A DNA stretch of 64,000 nucleotides. It comes from a bacterium (GTDB lineage Bacteria; Elusimicrobiota; Elusimicrobia; UBA1565; UBA9628). The stretch covers positions 328,808 through 392,807 of the forward strand of contig JAKAQO010000001.1 in assembly GCA_021822495.1 (NCBI GenBank), read 5' to 3'. The first letter of the stretch is position 1. Each line of letters opens with the position of its first letter. A program made the position numbers and the translations under genes. Positions 49,148 through 56,771 of the stretch are shown in pieces. The notes beneath the pieces were generated by a model that saw nothing but the letters and a program-made list of their open reading frames with translations, had not been told where the DNA came from and ran no database searches.

Positions 49148-51442
49148 TTAGAGAGGCAGGCTCGGAGTCGGGGGCAGTTTAATGCCATGCTTTTGCGCCG
49201 CCGAGCGGATGAGCTCTTCGTGCAATATATTCCCATTTTTATCCATCGCGTTCAAAAGCGCATGGGCCATGGCCGAGGGAATATCGGGAATATATCCCAA
49301 AAGGATTGGAATCACGAGTTCTTCCGCAAGGGCTGCGCCTTCTTCTTTTCCCAAACGCTCGCTTAAGGATTTTCTCAAATCCCAGGCAAACCCCATCCAG
49401 GCCAGGCCTTGTTCATGAACCTCATCTTGAGGGTTAAACTGATAATCATTTTCTCCGCTCCGAATCCAGCTGGGATTTTGTTTTTTATAAAAACCCTCGC
49501 CGATCAAAGGGGTGTCTAGCATAAACATTAAAACAGTATCGCCCCAACCCTCGTTTAAGCCTTCATCCGAACGCATTCCCACGGGGTGATCCAAAACCGG
49601 AAGTTTATAAGAATACGAAAAATAAGCCCGCGCGCGCTTAAAGAGGCTCATAAAAAAACCGGACGGCGGATTATGAATCATATCGTCGGCCTTGTGCGTC
49701 ATTTCATGAAAAAAAACTCCTATCCGCCCCGTGTCAGAATATTCTTCGCTCTCACGGTCAGAATGAATGTCGCCACTCTCGGCGCTATACCAAGCGTTTC
49801 CAAATTCGGGGGAATTCACCCGAATCGTCGTGCGGTAATCCAGGCGATGATCGGAGTTTAAGCGTTTGCGCAGCCAAGCACGGTGCCGGGAATCGGCCAC
49901 ATAGGCGTTGACCTGATTGACGATCAAAGGATCCGAACCCTCCGGATTAAAGACTAGGACATTATCCGGGCCTCTCCGCAGCGTCCCGTTAATTTCAGCC
50001 GCGTCCCCATTTTCATTAACAACCTCGGTGAAAAGCCCGGATAATTTTGCCTTAACGGTCCCTTGCGGAGATTGAAGATCGGCGGAAAAACGCCCATTCT
50101 CATCGGTGGTATAGTCGCGGCCATCAATCGTCAAATGAAGAAACGGAAGGGGTTGGGGCGACAAGAGAATCTCCCCATTGGGGCGATGGTCGCTTAATTC
50201 CGCGCGCCCCAGCGCTTGGCCTTCGGCCTTGGGCGTTTCTCCTCGAAAATTTAAAGCTAAAGGATTCCGGTTTGTAGTAGCGGAGATTCTATGAGCGTTT
50301 TCTATTAAATCCGGCGGCAAACCCAAGGAACTAGCTCCTTGATTGTTCCAAATAAATATATCCCCATCGAACAGATCGGCCGCGATCGCCACGGGAAGAC
50401 CTTTTTTACGATAAAGATTAACAGCCCGCCAACGCCCGCGATATTCGATGACGGCTCTTCCTAAAAAACGAATCAAGGTTTCCGGGGAATCCGCATAGCG
50501 AGCCCGAATGGCCTCATTTAAATCTCGATCGCTTAAAACCGGTTTTTGCGGAAGAGAGACTTCATCGTAGAGATTAGAACGGAGAGAAATAAGAAAGGCT
50601 CTTCCGTTAATCACTTTAATGGTCGCCGCCACATAGGCCCCCCAAACAGGCAAAGACATTGAATTTCCGAAATGACTCATAACGTCTTTTTTTTGACGAA
50701 AATAAGCGTAAATGGTATCAGCCCGATGAGGAGCCCCAGCAACCGCCGTCACATACACCGTCGCCAAATCCGAGCTTGAAAGCCCGAGACTCCCTTTATG
50801 AAGATCGATTTTCTCGCGCAAGATTTTTTCAACAGCGAATTCATCCTTGGGATTGACTTGAAGTTCTATCGGATGAGCGAGAAATCCTTCTTTCTCTCCC
50901 TCTTCCCCCAACAAATTCTGTCGCGCTTCCGTTTCAGGAGAAAAAACAATTTCCGAGGGAGTTTTCTCCGAAGCGTCCGAAGGAATATCCAAAGTCTTCG
51001 GGAAATTCTGGGGCAATAAGTTCTCGGAAGGCCCCCCCCCATCAAAAAAACAGGAAAAGGGGACAGTCCCCTTTTCCTTCACAAAAAGGGGACTGTCCCC
51101 TTTTCCCGCCCGTAAGAAAAATTTCTTAACCTTAAGCCCCCAAGGCTTGATTTTCTGAATGCGTTGTTGAAAAAAACCAGCAAAATTTAATGCCTCTTCT
51201 CTTGGCAAGAGGTTCGGGGCGGTGTTTTTATTAGGAGGCAAAGCGGCTTCATTTAAATGAGGCAGATTTTCTTCTATTGAGCCCAAGGGTGGGGAATCAG
51301 AAATAGAACCTGGAGGCGCCGCTTGAACAGATTGGAAAGGAGCGGAAAAGTCTTTAAAAACCTCCGCCGCACGAGATACGGAAGAATTCAGTAAAAAGAA
51401 AAAAGAAAGCGCAAGGGAAAACCCTTGCGCTTTTCTCGTCAC
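49148..51442 (-). CDS. Secreted fungalysin-like metalloprotease, copy 1
   Basis: 764 aa, GTG start at 51442. Signal peptide MTRKAQGFSLALSFFFLLNS. Low-complexity head, then an FTP-like propeptide (about 200-330), a beta-rich Gly/Asp section and the M36-like catalytic part: HEMTHKADDM near residue 578 and EGWGDTVLMFM near 630, the HExxH and EGxGD elements of gluzincins. YQFNPQDEVHEQGLAWMG is shared with the second copy. Two GGGGACAGTCCCC elements interrupt the head in frame, and a terminator hairpin covers codons 4-13. Confidence 0.75.
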   Translation of the reverse strand: MTRKAQGFSLALSFFFLLNSSVSRAAEVFKDFSAPFQSVQAAPPGSISDSPPLGSIEENLPHLNEAALPPNKNTAPNLLPREEALNFAGFFQQRIQKIKPWGLKVKKFFLRAGKGDSPLFVKEKGTVPFSCFFDGGGPSENLLPQNFPKTLDIPSDASEKTPSEIVFSPETEARQNLLGEEGEKEGFLAHPIELQVNPKDEFAVEKILREKIDLHKGSLGLSSSDLATVYVTAVAGAPHRADTIYAYFRQKKDVMSHFGNSMSLPVWGAYVAATIKVINGRAFLISLRSNLYDEVSLPQKPVLSDRDLNEAIRARYADSPETLIRFLGRAVIEYRGRWRAVNLYRKKGLPVAIAADLFDGDIFIWNNQGASSLGLPPDLIENAHRISATTNRNPLALNFRGETPKAEGQALGRAELSDHRPNGEILLSPQPLPFLHLTIDGRDYTTDENGRFSADLQSPQGTVKAKLSGLFTEVVNENGDAAEINGTLRRGPDNVLVFNPEGSDPLIVNQVNAYVADSRHRAWLRKRLNSDHRLDYRTTIRVNSPEFGNAWYSAESGDIHSDRESEEYSDTGRIGVFFHEMTHKADDMIHNPPSGFFMSLFKRARAYFSYSYKLPVLDHPVGMRSDEGLNEGWGDTVLMFMLDTPLIGEGFYKKQNPSWIRSGENDYQFNPQDEVHEQGLAWMGFAWDLRKSLSERLGKEEGAALAEELVIPILLGYIPDIPSAMAHALLNAMDKNGNILHEELIRSAAQKHGIKLPPTPSLPL
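51059..51071. repeat. GGGGACAGTCCCC element in protease gene (copy a)
   Basis: In-frame copy giving KGTVPFSCF on the minus strand. It lies in opposite orientation to the next copy, 16 bp away, so the pair forms a larger inverted structure. Confidence 0.85.
51088..51100. repeat. GGGGACTGTCCCC element in protease gene (copy b)
   Basis: In-frame copy giving GKGDSPLFVKE on the minus strand. Together with copy a it adds about 18 codons to the low-complexity head of the protein without breaking the frame. Confidence 0.85.
51391..51434 (-). terminator. Intrinsic terminator hairpin inside the start of the copy 1 protease gene
   Basis: On the minus strand AAAGCGCAAGGG, loop TTTT, CCCTTGCGCTTT gives a perfect 12-bp stem, followed by TTTCTTTTTTC. 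It lies 33 bp after the stop of the upstream protease gene (51467) and covers codons 4-13 of the next gene, starting 8 bases after its GTG start. Confidence 0.75.
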
Positions 51443-51466
51443 TGCTTTTATATCCTTATTATTTGA

Positions 51467-53962
51467 TTAAGCCGAAGGAGCTTGCCCTTGAGATTCCGGA
51501 ATCGTCATCCCATGCTTAGCCGCGGCCTGCTGCAAGGTCTTCATCGCCGTTGATTGAACTGCGGCGTCGGTCAACGATTTGGCCGCCAGATAAATGACGC
51601 TTAAGGCCGCTGGAACATCGGCGGCGTTGGCGTAGCCATAGATATGCGGGAAGATAAGGCCCTGAATTAAAGACAGCGCCTTGTCTTTTCCCAAGGCGTC
51701 TCCCAGAAGAGAGTGCCAAGCCCCGCCGTATCCGACCGTTCCCATGAAAGCCAACCCCTGGGTATGGACCTCGTCTTGAGGGTTGAACTGATAATTATTC
51801 GTCGTCTCACGTAAAGCCCCGCCCGGAACATTCGGAAGAGGAGATTGAGCCGGATCATTAAAGAAATGTTCCCCAATGAACGGGGTTGATAAGATATGAG
51901 TCGCGAACATATCGCCGATGCCTTCCCCTAAACCCGGATCCACCGAGGCCATGGCGTTAAGGCCCAAGTGGGCATAGCTGGCCACCAGGGCATGGGTCCA
52001 ATGACCGCTTTCATGAAAACCGACCCCGGGAAGAGTCCCGGTATTGATGCACTGCGCGCTGGATAAAAAGAAATTAAGAGTATTTGAGGATGGATCGTAA
52101 TAAGCGTTACACTCATCCGCGATATTGACGTTGATGGTCAATTTCTGTTTGAGAAGACCGTCTTTTTCGCCAACGCCGTGGGCCATCGCCCAATTGATAA
52201 AGGTGTAGTGGCTGTAATAAGCGGTCACCTGCGCCAATTCTTTCTCAGATTCGGCGCGGGCTTGATTGGCGGCGTTTTCCTGGGCGCGGTAAGAAGGAGA
52301 AAAGAAATGTTTAAAGGTTTGAACAATCTTCCCCCAGAGAGTAGGCTTAGAAGCCGGGGTCGTGGGACCCGTCGCGCTGCTGGGCGGGTTAAAAACAACC
52401 ACGGCGCCGTCTTTTCCTTGAATGAGTTTTGCCTTGACCACCAAGGCCGATCCCGCTTCATTATTGATCATGACATGATCGCTTTCAAGTCTCGCGGTTA
52501 CGTCCATGGGTTGATTGCTGGCCAGATCAACATTGACCCGTCCCTCATCATCGGCCTTAACTTCGCGTCCATCCGGAAGAGTGACCGTGACTCCCGGCAA
52601 AGGCAACTGATGAAGAGTGGGAGGAGTTCCCATATCGTTATCGGAGGTTGGAACGCGGGCTTCAAACTGCGCCGAAGCCGAGACGTTGGCCGGAGGTCCG
52701 GTCGTGGGAGAAGCCGCGCCCAAGCGCATATCCCATAAGAAAGTCTCTCCGGTCGCGACATCGGCGGCAACTAAGGCGTCAATGCCTTCTACTTTATAGA
52801 GACTAATCGCATGCCAAGCCCCGCCTTTCCCGGAAGAAGAGGGAACATAGAAAATCTGCCGATCGCGGAATGAAATCTTGGCCCCCGCATCATTTCTAAG
52901 CTTGAGCCGATTTTTGATTTTGCTTTCCAAAATCGCGTCGTTGAACTTAGAAGAAACGTCAACCTTGAGTTTCGGAAAAAGTCGTCCATGAACGCCGACA
53001 ATCACGGCTTTCCCGTCTTTCACATGGATCGTAAAATTAAGAGAAGCGCCGTAAACCGGAAGCGGGGTTGACTTCCCATCTGTGTACTGTTGATGGAAAG
53101 AGACGTACCAGGTTGGAAGTTGCCCGGGGACTTCGGTCAAATGAAGCTGGGAAGTTCCCAAATCTGCGCTTTTGACTTTGTATTGAGGATGAGAGTCAAT
53201 CATCTCGCGGACCGCGCGTTCGATATCGGCGGCGTTTTGCGGATTGGCCTCAAGAGGAATGTCCACCAGGCGATCGACAACCTGAACCCCCGGAGCGGCG
53301 GCTTCGGTTACGGGCTCTTCCGTCGCGGAAACGACATTTAAAGACTGACGGAATTCCGGTTGCTCTCGAAAATCCGGGATAATGGGGCCAGCATCGGTTT
53401 TGACTCCTTTCGGGAGTTTAAGTTTCGGAAGCGGACGAATAGACGGCGCGAAGGCGGAAAACCCAAGACCGGCAAGGCGTGATTGGTTTTGAGAACCGTC
53501 AAAAAACCGCGCGCCGATTTCTTTTAGATGAGAGCGAATAAAGGCGGCGAAATTGCTTAAGGATTTTGCTCCCGCAATCTCGGTAGACTGCGCCGCGATG
53601 GAAACGTTGGCATGAGATAGACTTTGTCCCGCCTGCTCATGATTGTGGCCAGAAACGCTTTTGGCCGTCTCTGCGCTCTGGGAATTGGGGGCTGTCCCCA
53701 ACTTCTCACGCGCGGAAATCTGGTCTTGAATCGCGCCAAGAGAGTCTTCAAATTGAAGAGATTCCTGCATCCCCTCGGAGGGTAAGGAGAGAGCGTTTTC
53801 TTGGCCACCAATCCCTTCTAAAGGAAGATTCGACAAATGGACGGGCGCGACATCTCTTCCCGCATTTCCAAGCTCAATTACGCCCCCAGCCCAAACGGAA
53901 CCAAAACTCGAAGACAACAAAACGCTGAGGGAAAGCAAACTACTGATTATTTTTTTATTCAT
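51467..53962 (-). CDS. Secreted fungalysin-like metalloprotease, copy 2
   Basis: 831 aa. Signal peptide MNKKIISSLLSLSVLLSSSF ending near VWAGG. FTP-like propeptide between about residues 230 and 400, a predicted beta-sandwich insert, then the catalytic motif GFHESGHWTHALV near residue 649 with GEGIGDMFATHIL near 680, then NNYQFNPQDEVHTQGLAFMG. Zinc gluzincin of the M36-like type, secreted or surface-bound. It has its own leader with motif copy C. Confidence 0.8.
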   Translation of the reverse strand: MNKKIISSLLSLSVLLSSSFGSVWAGGVIELGNAGRDVAPVHLSNLPLEGIGGQENALSLPSEGMQESLQFEDSLGAIQDQISAREKLGTAPNSQSAETAKSVSGHNHEQAGQSLSHANVSIAAQSTEIAGAKSLSNFAAFIRSHLKEIGARFFDGSQNQSRLAGLGFSAFAPSIRPLPKLKLPKGVKTDAGPIIPDFREQPEFRQSLNVVSATEEPVTEAAAPGVQVVDRLVDIPLEANPQNAADIERAVREMIDSHPQYKVKSADLGTSQLHLTEVPGQLPTWYVSFHQQYTDGKSTPLPVYGASLNFTIHVKDGKAVIVGVHGRLFPKLKVDVSSKFNDAILESKIKNRLKLRNDAGAKISFRDRQIFYVPSSSGKGGAWHAISLYKVEGIDALVAADVATGETFLWDMRLGAASPTTGPPANVSASAQFEARVPTSDNDMGTPPTLHQLPLPGVTVTLPDGREVKADDEGRVNVDLASNQPMDVTARLESDHVMINNEAGSALVVKAKLIQGKDGAVVVFNPPSSATGPTTPASKPTLWGKIVQTFKHFFSPSYRAQENAANQARAESEKELAQVTAYYSHYTFINWAMAHGVGEKDGLLKQKLTINVNIADECNAYYDPSSNTLNFFLSSAQCINTGTLPGVGFHESGHWTHALVASYAHLGLNAMASVDPGLGEGIGDMFATHILSTPFIGEHFFNDPAQSPLPNVPGGALRETTNNYQFNPQDEVHTQGLAFMGTVGYGGAWHSLLGDALGKDKALSLIQGLIFPHIYGYANAADVPAALSVIYLAAKSLTDAAVQSTAMKTLQQAAAKHGMTIPESQGQAPSA
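53685..53701. repeat. Variant GGGGGCTGTCCCC element in protease gene
   Basis: TTGGGGGCTGTCCCCAA, a one-base variant of the 13-mer with its own flanks, in the copy 2 protease gene. In frame it encodes LGTAPNSQ, replacing the usual GTVPFS. Confidence 0.5.
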
Positions 53963-54033
53963 ATCAATTCCTTAATCCTTTAACTTATAGTCCTACTCTT
54001 TTATTTTATTCCCTTCTTGATAAATCCGTATGG

Positions 54034-54070
54034 GTCTAAAGGCCTAGAGAGCCTCCGGCAAAAGACCCAG
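54034..54070 (-). promoter_or_regulatory. Leader motif copy C, upstream of protease copy 2
   Basis: On the minus strand it starts GGGTCTTTTGCCGGAGGC and ends CTTTAGACCC. The ends GGGTCT and AGACCC pair perfectly (6 bp). It lies 72-108 bases before the start codon, between two protease genes, and only 20 bases after the stop of copy 3. Confidence 0.65.
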
Positions 54071-54089
54071 GCCCAAAATCTCATGGACG

Positions 54090-56588
54090 TCACCGCGCGG
54101 CATGGCCCGAGGAAGAATCTCCGCCGGCAACCAGAGCCCCGCTTCCACTTGGAAACGAGGGAGAGGACGGAAGATCGAGCCCGTGATCGTTTTTGGCGTG
54201 AGAGCGAATAATGGCCTCATGCGGAATCGTGCCGTCTTTAGCCATATCAGAAAGCATCGCGTGGGTCAAGGCGCTGACCGGATCGGAGGGCTGGGCGTAA
54301 AGAGACGTCAAGACAAAAATAAGAGCGGAGCGCAAAGCGCCTTCCACATCCCCCATCGCGGCCATGATGTCCTTGCGGCTCATCCACGCCGTTCCCATTT
54401 GAGTTTCCCCCTGATTATGGGGATCGGAATTTTTGGGATCATAGGCGGTTTTATTTTCGCCGGTCCGGATGATAGTCGGCATTCCCGGAAGAGGGTTTAA
54501 AATGAAGCCGTTTCCGATCACCGGGCTATTTCTCATGAACATCGAAATGGTGTCCGCCGTCGCTTCATTGGAGCCGGAGCCCATCACGGGGTCAATCGGG
54601 TGTTTGACAAAGCGATAGGCCGGAGCGTTTGCTTCCTCGGAAGTCAAATTAAGTTGCGAGGCTCTCTGAACAAAACGGTGCCCCAATTCATGGAGCGAGA
54701 TGGAGGGTTGGGAGGTGTTTTCAAAGGTCACGAGAACAGTCTTTACCTGACCGTCTTTCCCGCGAATTTTTTCAGGAAGCGTCGCTTTTTTCATTAAATA
54801 GAAGCCATCGGTCATGGGGTCATAATCGGCGTTTCCCGGCAGGCTGGTCCCATTGGTATGAATAGAGCCGGCCAAAGGCGTATAAAATCTCGGATCGGAC
54901 AAGCCGAGATAGGACTTAAACCAGTTGAAAAGCCGGTAGGAATAAACGTAAGCGTTAACGCTGGCCGCCTGTTGTTCATCCTCCCCGGTCGGGTTTAAAG
55001 TCACGCGAACAGTTTCTCCGGGATTGACGGTTAAGTTGGCGACAATCGGCGAATCGGAAGAATCATCATCAATGACCGGCCCATAAATTCCGTCCAAGCG
55101 CACGGTAATGGCCAAGGGTTTCCCGCCATTCACATCAGCGGGAATCGTGAAATTTCCGTTTTCATCGGTCACCGCCAACACATGACCTTGAGAATCAAAA
55201 ACTTTTGCGTTAGGCAAAGCCATTTCCCCAATTGGACCATGGTCTTCCCCATCCGCTGTGAGCGTCGTACCCCGTCCAACCGCCGTGCCGGAAAGAGAAT
55301 TATTAGAAGCGGTCAGACGATGATTGAGAATCCCGTCCGAACCCAAAGGAAACGCTTCCCCGGTCTTAACGTCAACCAAGATCATCTCTTGTCCGCCGGT
55401 CAGAGAAGTTCCCTGATAAATATTGACCGCGCGCCAGGAATTTGAAAAATAGACAATTTCGCGAGCCATGAGCGCCACCTGCGGAGTCGCGCTCAGCAAA
55501 CTTAAATGTCCCGGAGTTTTAGGGCGAATGACGTTATCAGTGGAATTTCCTCCATTGGGTTTTTCGGAAGACAGTTGTTTTTGAGCGATTTCTTCCAGCT
55601 GGGAATCGTTATAGCCCGGCTTCATAATCGCCGGATCGATTTCAGGAGCGAAACCGCCTTCAACGCCCATTACCACCGGCTTTCCGTTTAAAACCTTAAT
55701 ATGGAAACGCAAATCCGCGCCGTCCACCAGCAGATAATAAGGAGAGCCGTCTAAATCCGTCCCTTTTTGCCATTGTCTGAAAACCGCGATAACGCTGTCA
55801 GCTTGATCGGCTTGTCCTGATAATTTAACCACATGAACCGTCGCCATCTGATCGCTCGGCTTTCCATATTGAGAAGACAGTCCGTATTTTGCGGGGTTTG
55901 AATCCACCTCCGCCCGCAAGGCTTGTTCGATGGAAGCCATGTCCGCCGGATTGGCATTGAGAACAACCGGTTTTTCTCCTTCCGGTGTAGTCGAATTCGC
56001 GGAAAGATGAAACTGCTTAAGCGCAACCAGGCCATTTTTCGCGGGCTCCAGCAAAAACCGGCGTTCGGCAAAAGAAGCGGGGGCTTCGTTCTGCCAAGGC
56101 TTGCGGCGAACGCCCAGAGAAAACTGGCCCGCAAAAGCCTGTCCATCAAAATTGACCTTCGCGCGCGAAGGCGTAGAAATTCCGCGCCCTAAAAATTTTT
56201 TCAGGCGCTTGAAAATTTTTGAAAGCGGCCTGGACTGAGACGAGGCCTGGTCTTTTCTTTCTAAGAAGGAAAACCCCACGCCATCTTCCGCCGTCGGATT
56301 TTTAGAAGCCGCTTTCAAAACCTCCGCGGTTTTCTCCTCTTGGGAAACCGGTAATGATTCAAGCGCGGAGACGGAAATCAAATTGGCCGGCAAATCTTCT
56401 CCTGGATTTAAAAGATTGACGGAATTTTGAGCTGAAAAATCAAGCGGCGAAACCACAACGGGCGAAATAATCTCAGGAGCGTTTGAGATTTCACCTCGAG
56501 CGCCAAGGCCGGCGAAAGCGGGGCTCAAGGAAGAAAGAATTAAAGATAAAGATAACGAAGAGCTTAAAAGTCTTTTTTGATTTTTCAT
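54090..56588 (-). CDS. Secreted fungalysin-like metalloprotease, copy 3
   Basis: 832 aa from ATG 56588 (MKNQKRLLSSSLSLSLILSS, signal peptide ending near AFA). FTP-like propeptide (about 205-345), then Gly/Asp-rich beta domain with LTADGEDHGPIGEMALPNAK, and the catalytic motif SLHELGHRFVQRAS near residue 632, with NEATADTISMFM downstream in place of EGxGD. The start at 56624 is in the motif B region and is not used. It is the first gene of the tandem trio. Confidence 0.78.
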   Translation of the reverse strand: MKNQKRLLSSSLSLSLILSSLSPAFAGLGARGEISNAPEIISPVVVSPLDFSAQNSVNLLNPGEDLPANLISVSALESLPVSQEEKTAEVLKAASKNPTAEDGVGFSFLERKDQASSQSRPLSKIFKRLKKFLGRGISTPSRAKVNFDGQAFAGQFSLGVRRKPWQNEAPASFAERRFLLEPAKNGLVALKQFHLSANSTTPEGEKPVVLNANPADMASIEQALRAEVDSNPAKYGLSSQYGKPSDQMATVHVVKLSGQADQADSVIAVFRQWQKGTDLDGSPYYLLVDGADLRFHIKVLNGKPVVMGVEGGFAPEIDPAIMKPGYNDSQLEEIAQKQLSSEKPNGGNSTDNVIRPKTPGHLSLLSATPQVALMAREIVYFSNSWRAVNIYQGTSLTGGQEMILVDVKTGEAFPLGSDGILNHRLTASNNSLSGTAVGRGTTLTADGEDHGPIGEMALPNAKVFDSQGHVLAVTDENGNFTIPADVNGGKPLAITVRLDGIYGPVIDDDSSDSPIVANLTVNPGETVRVTLNPTGEDEQQAASVNAYVYSYRLFNWFKSYLGLSDPRFYTPLAGSIHTNGTSLPGNADYDPMTDGFYLMKKATLPEKIRGKDGQVKTVLVTFENTSQPSISLHELGHRFVQRASQLNLTSEEANAPAYRFVKHPIDPVMGSGSNEATADTISMFMRNSPVIGNGFILNPLPGMPTIIRTGENKTAYDPKNSDPHNQGETQMGTAWMSRKDIMAAMGDVEGALRSALIFVLTSLYAQPSDPVSALTHAMLSDMAKDGTIPHEAIIRSHAKNDHGLDLPSSPSFPSGSGALVAGGDSSSGHAAR

Positions 56589-56624
56589 ATTTCTTATTAT
56601 GCTCCTCTCAAAGCCCGAGCGCAT

Positions 56625-56661
56625 GGGCCTAAAGTCCTAGACCGTTTCCGGCAAAAGACCT
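56625..56661 (-). promoter_or_regulatory. Leader motif copy B, upstream of protease copy 3
   Basis: On the minus strand it starts AGGTCTTTTGCCGGAAACGG and ends CTTTAGGCCC. GGTCT can pair with AGGCC (one G-U pair). It lies 37-73 bases before the start codon. Copy A has the same TTTGCCGGAAAC block. Confidence 0.65.
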
Positions 56662-56673
56662 ATACCTCCTCCT

Positions 56674-56728
56674 CATAATTCTTAGGGACGGCATTGTTCC
56701 AACCTTATGGTTATCGAGGAAAGGAACT
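56674..56728 (+). promoter_or_regulatory. Conserved hairpin element, copy 2
   Basis: CATAATTCTTAGGGACGGCA and the hairpin GTTCC (56696-56700) with GGAAC (56723-56727) around CCTT/GAGG. Compared with copy 1 at 24653, a C-G pair has become U-A (compensatory), while the inner G-C pair became A-A. It lies upstream of the tRNA-Phe promoter, between it and the divergent protease gene. Confidence 0.55.
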
Positions 56729-56748
56729 CAATTTTCGCGATTTATTGT

Positions 56749-56754
56749 TATAAT
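56749..56754 (+). promoter_or_regulatory. -10 box of tRNA-Phe transcript
   Basis: A perfect TATAAT 30 bases before the tRNA 5' end. The -35 region is weak; transcription probably starts near 56761. The same transcript can run on into the HEAT-repeat and exbB/exbD/tonB genes. Confidence 0.6.
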
Positions 56755-56771
56755 GGGAACAAGACATTCAA

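Noticed and set aside
54102-54500. Open frame antisense to protease copy 3
   Set aside because: It mirrors a strongly supported coding frame and is rich in Arg/Gly, as expected for shadow translation. The same holds for the other long antisense frames, such as 1393-2067, 7375-7998, 13041-13640 and 52178-52738.
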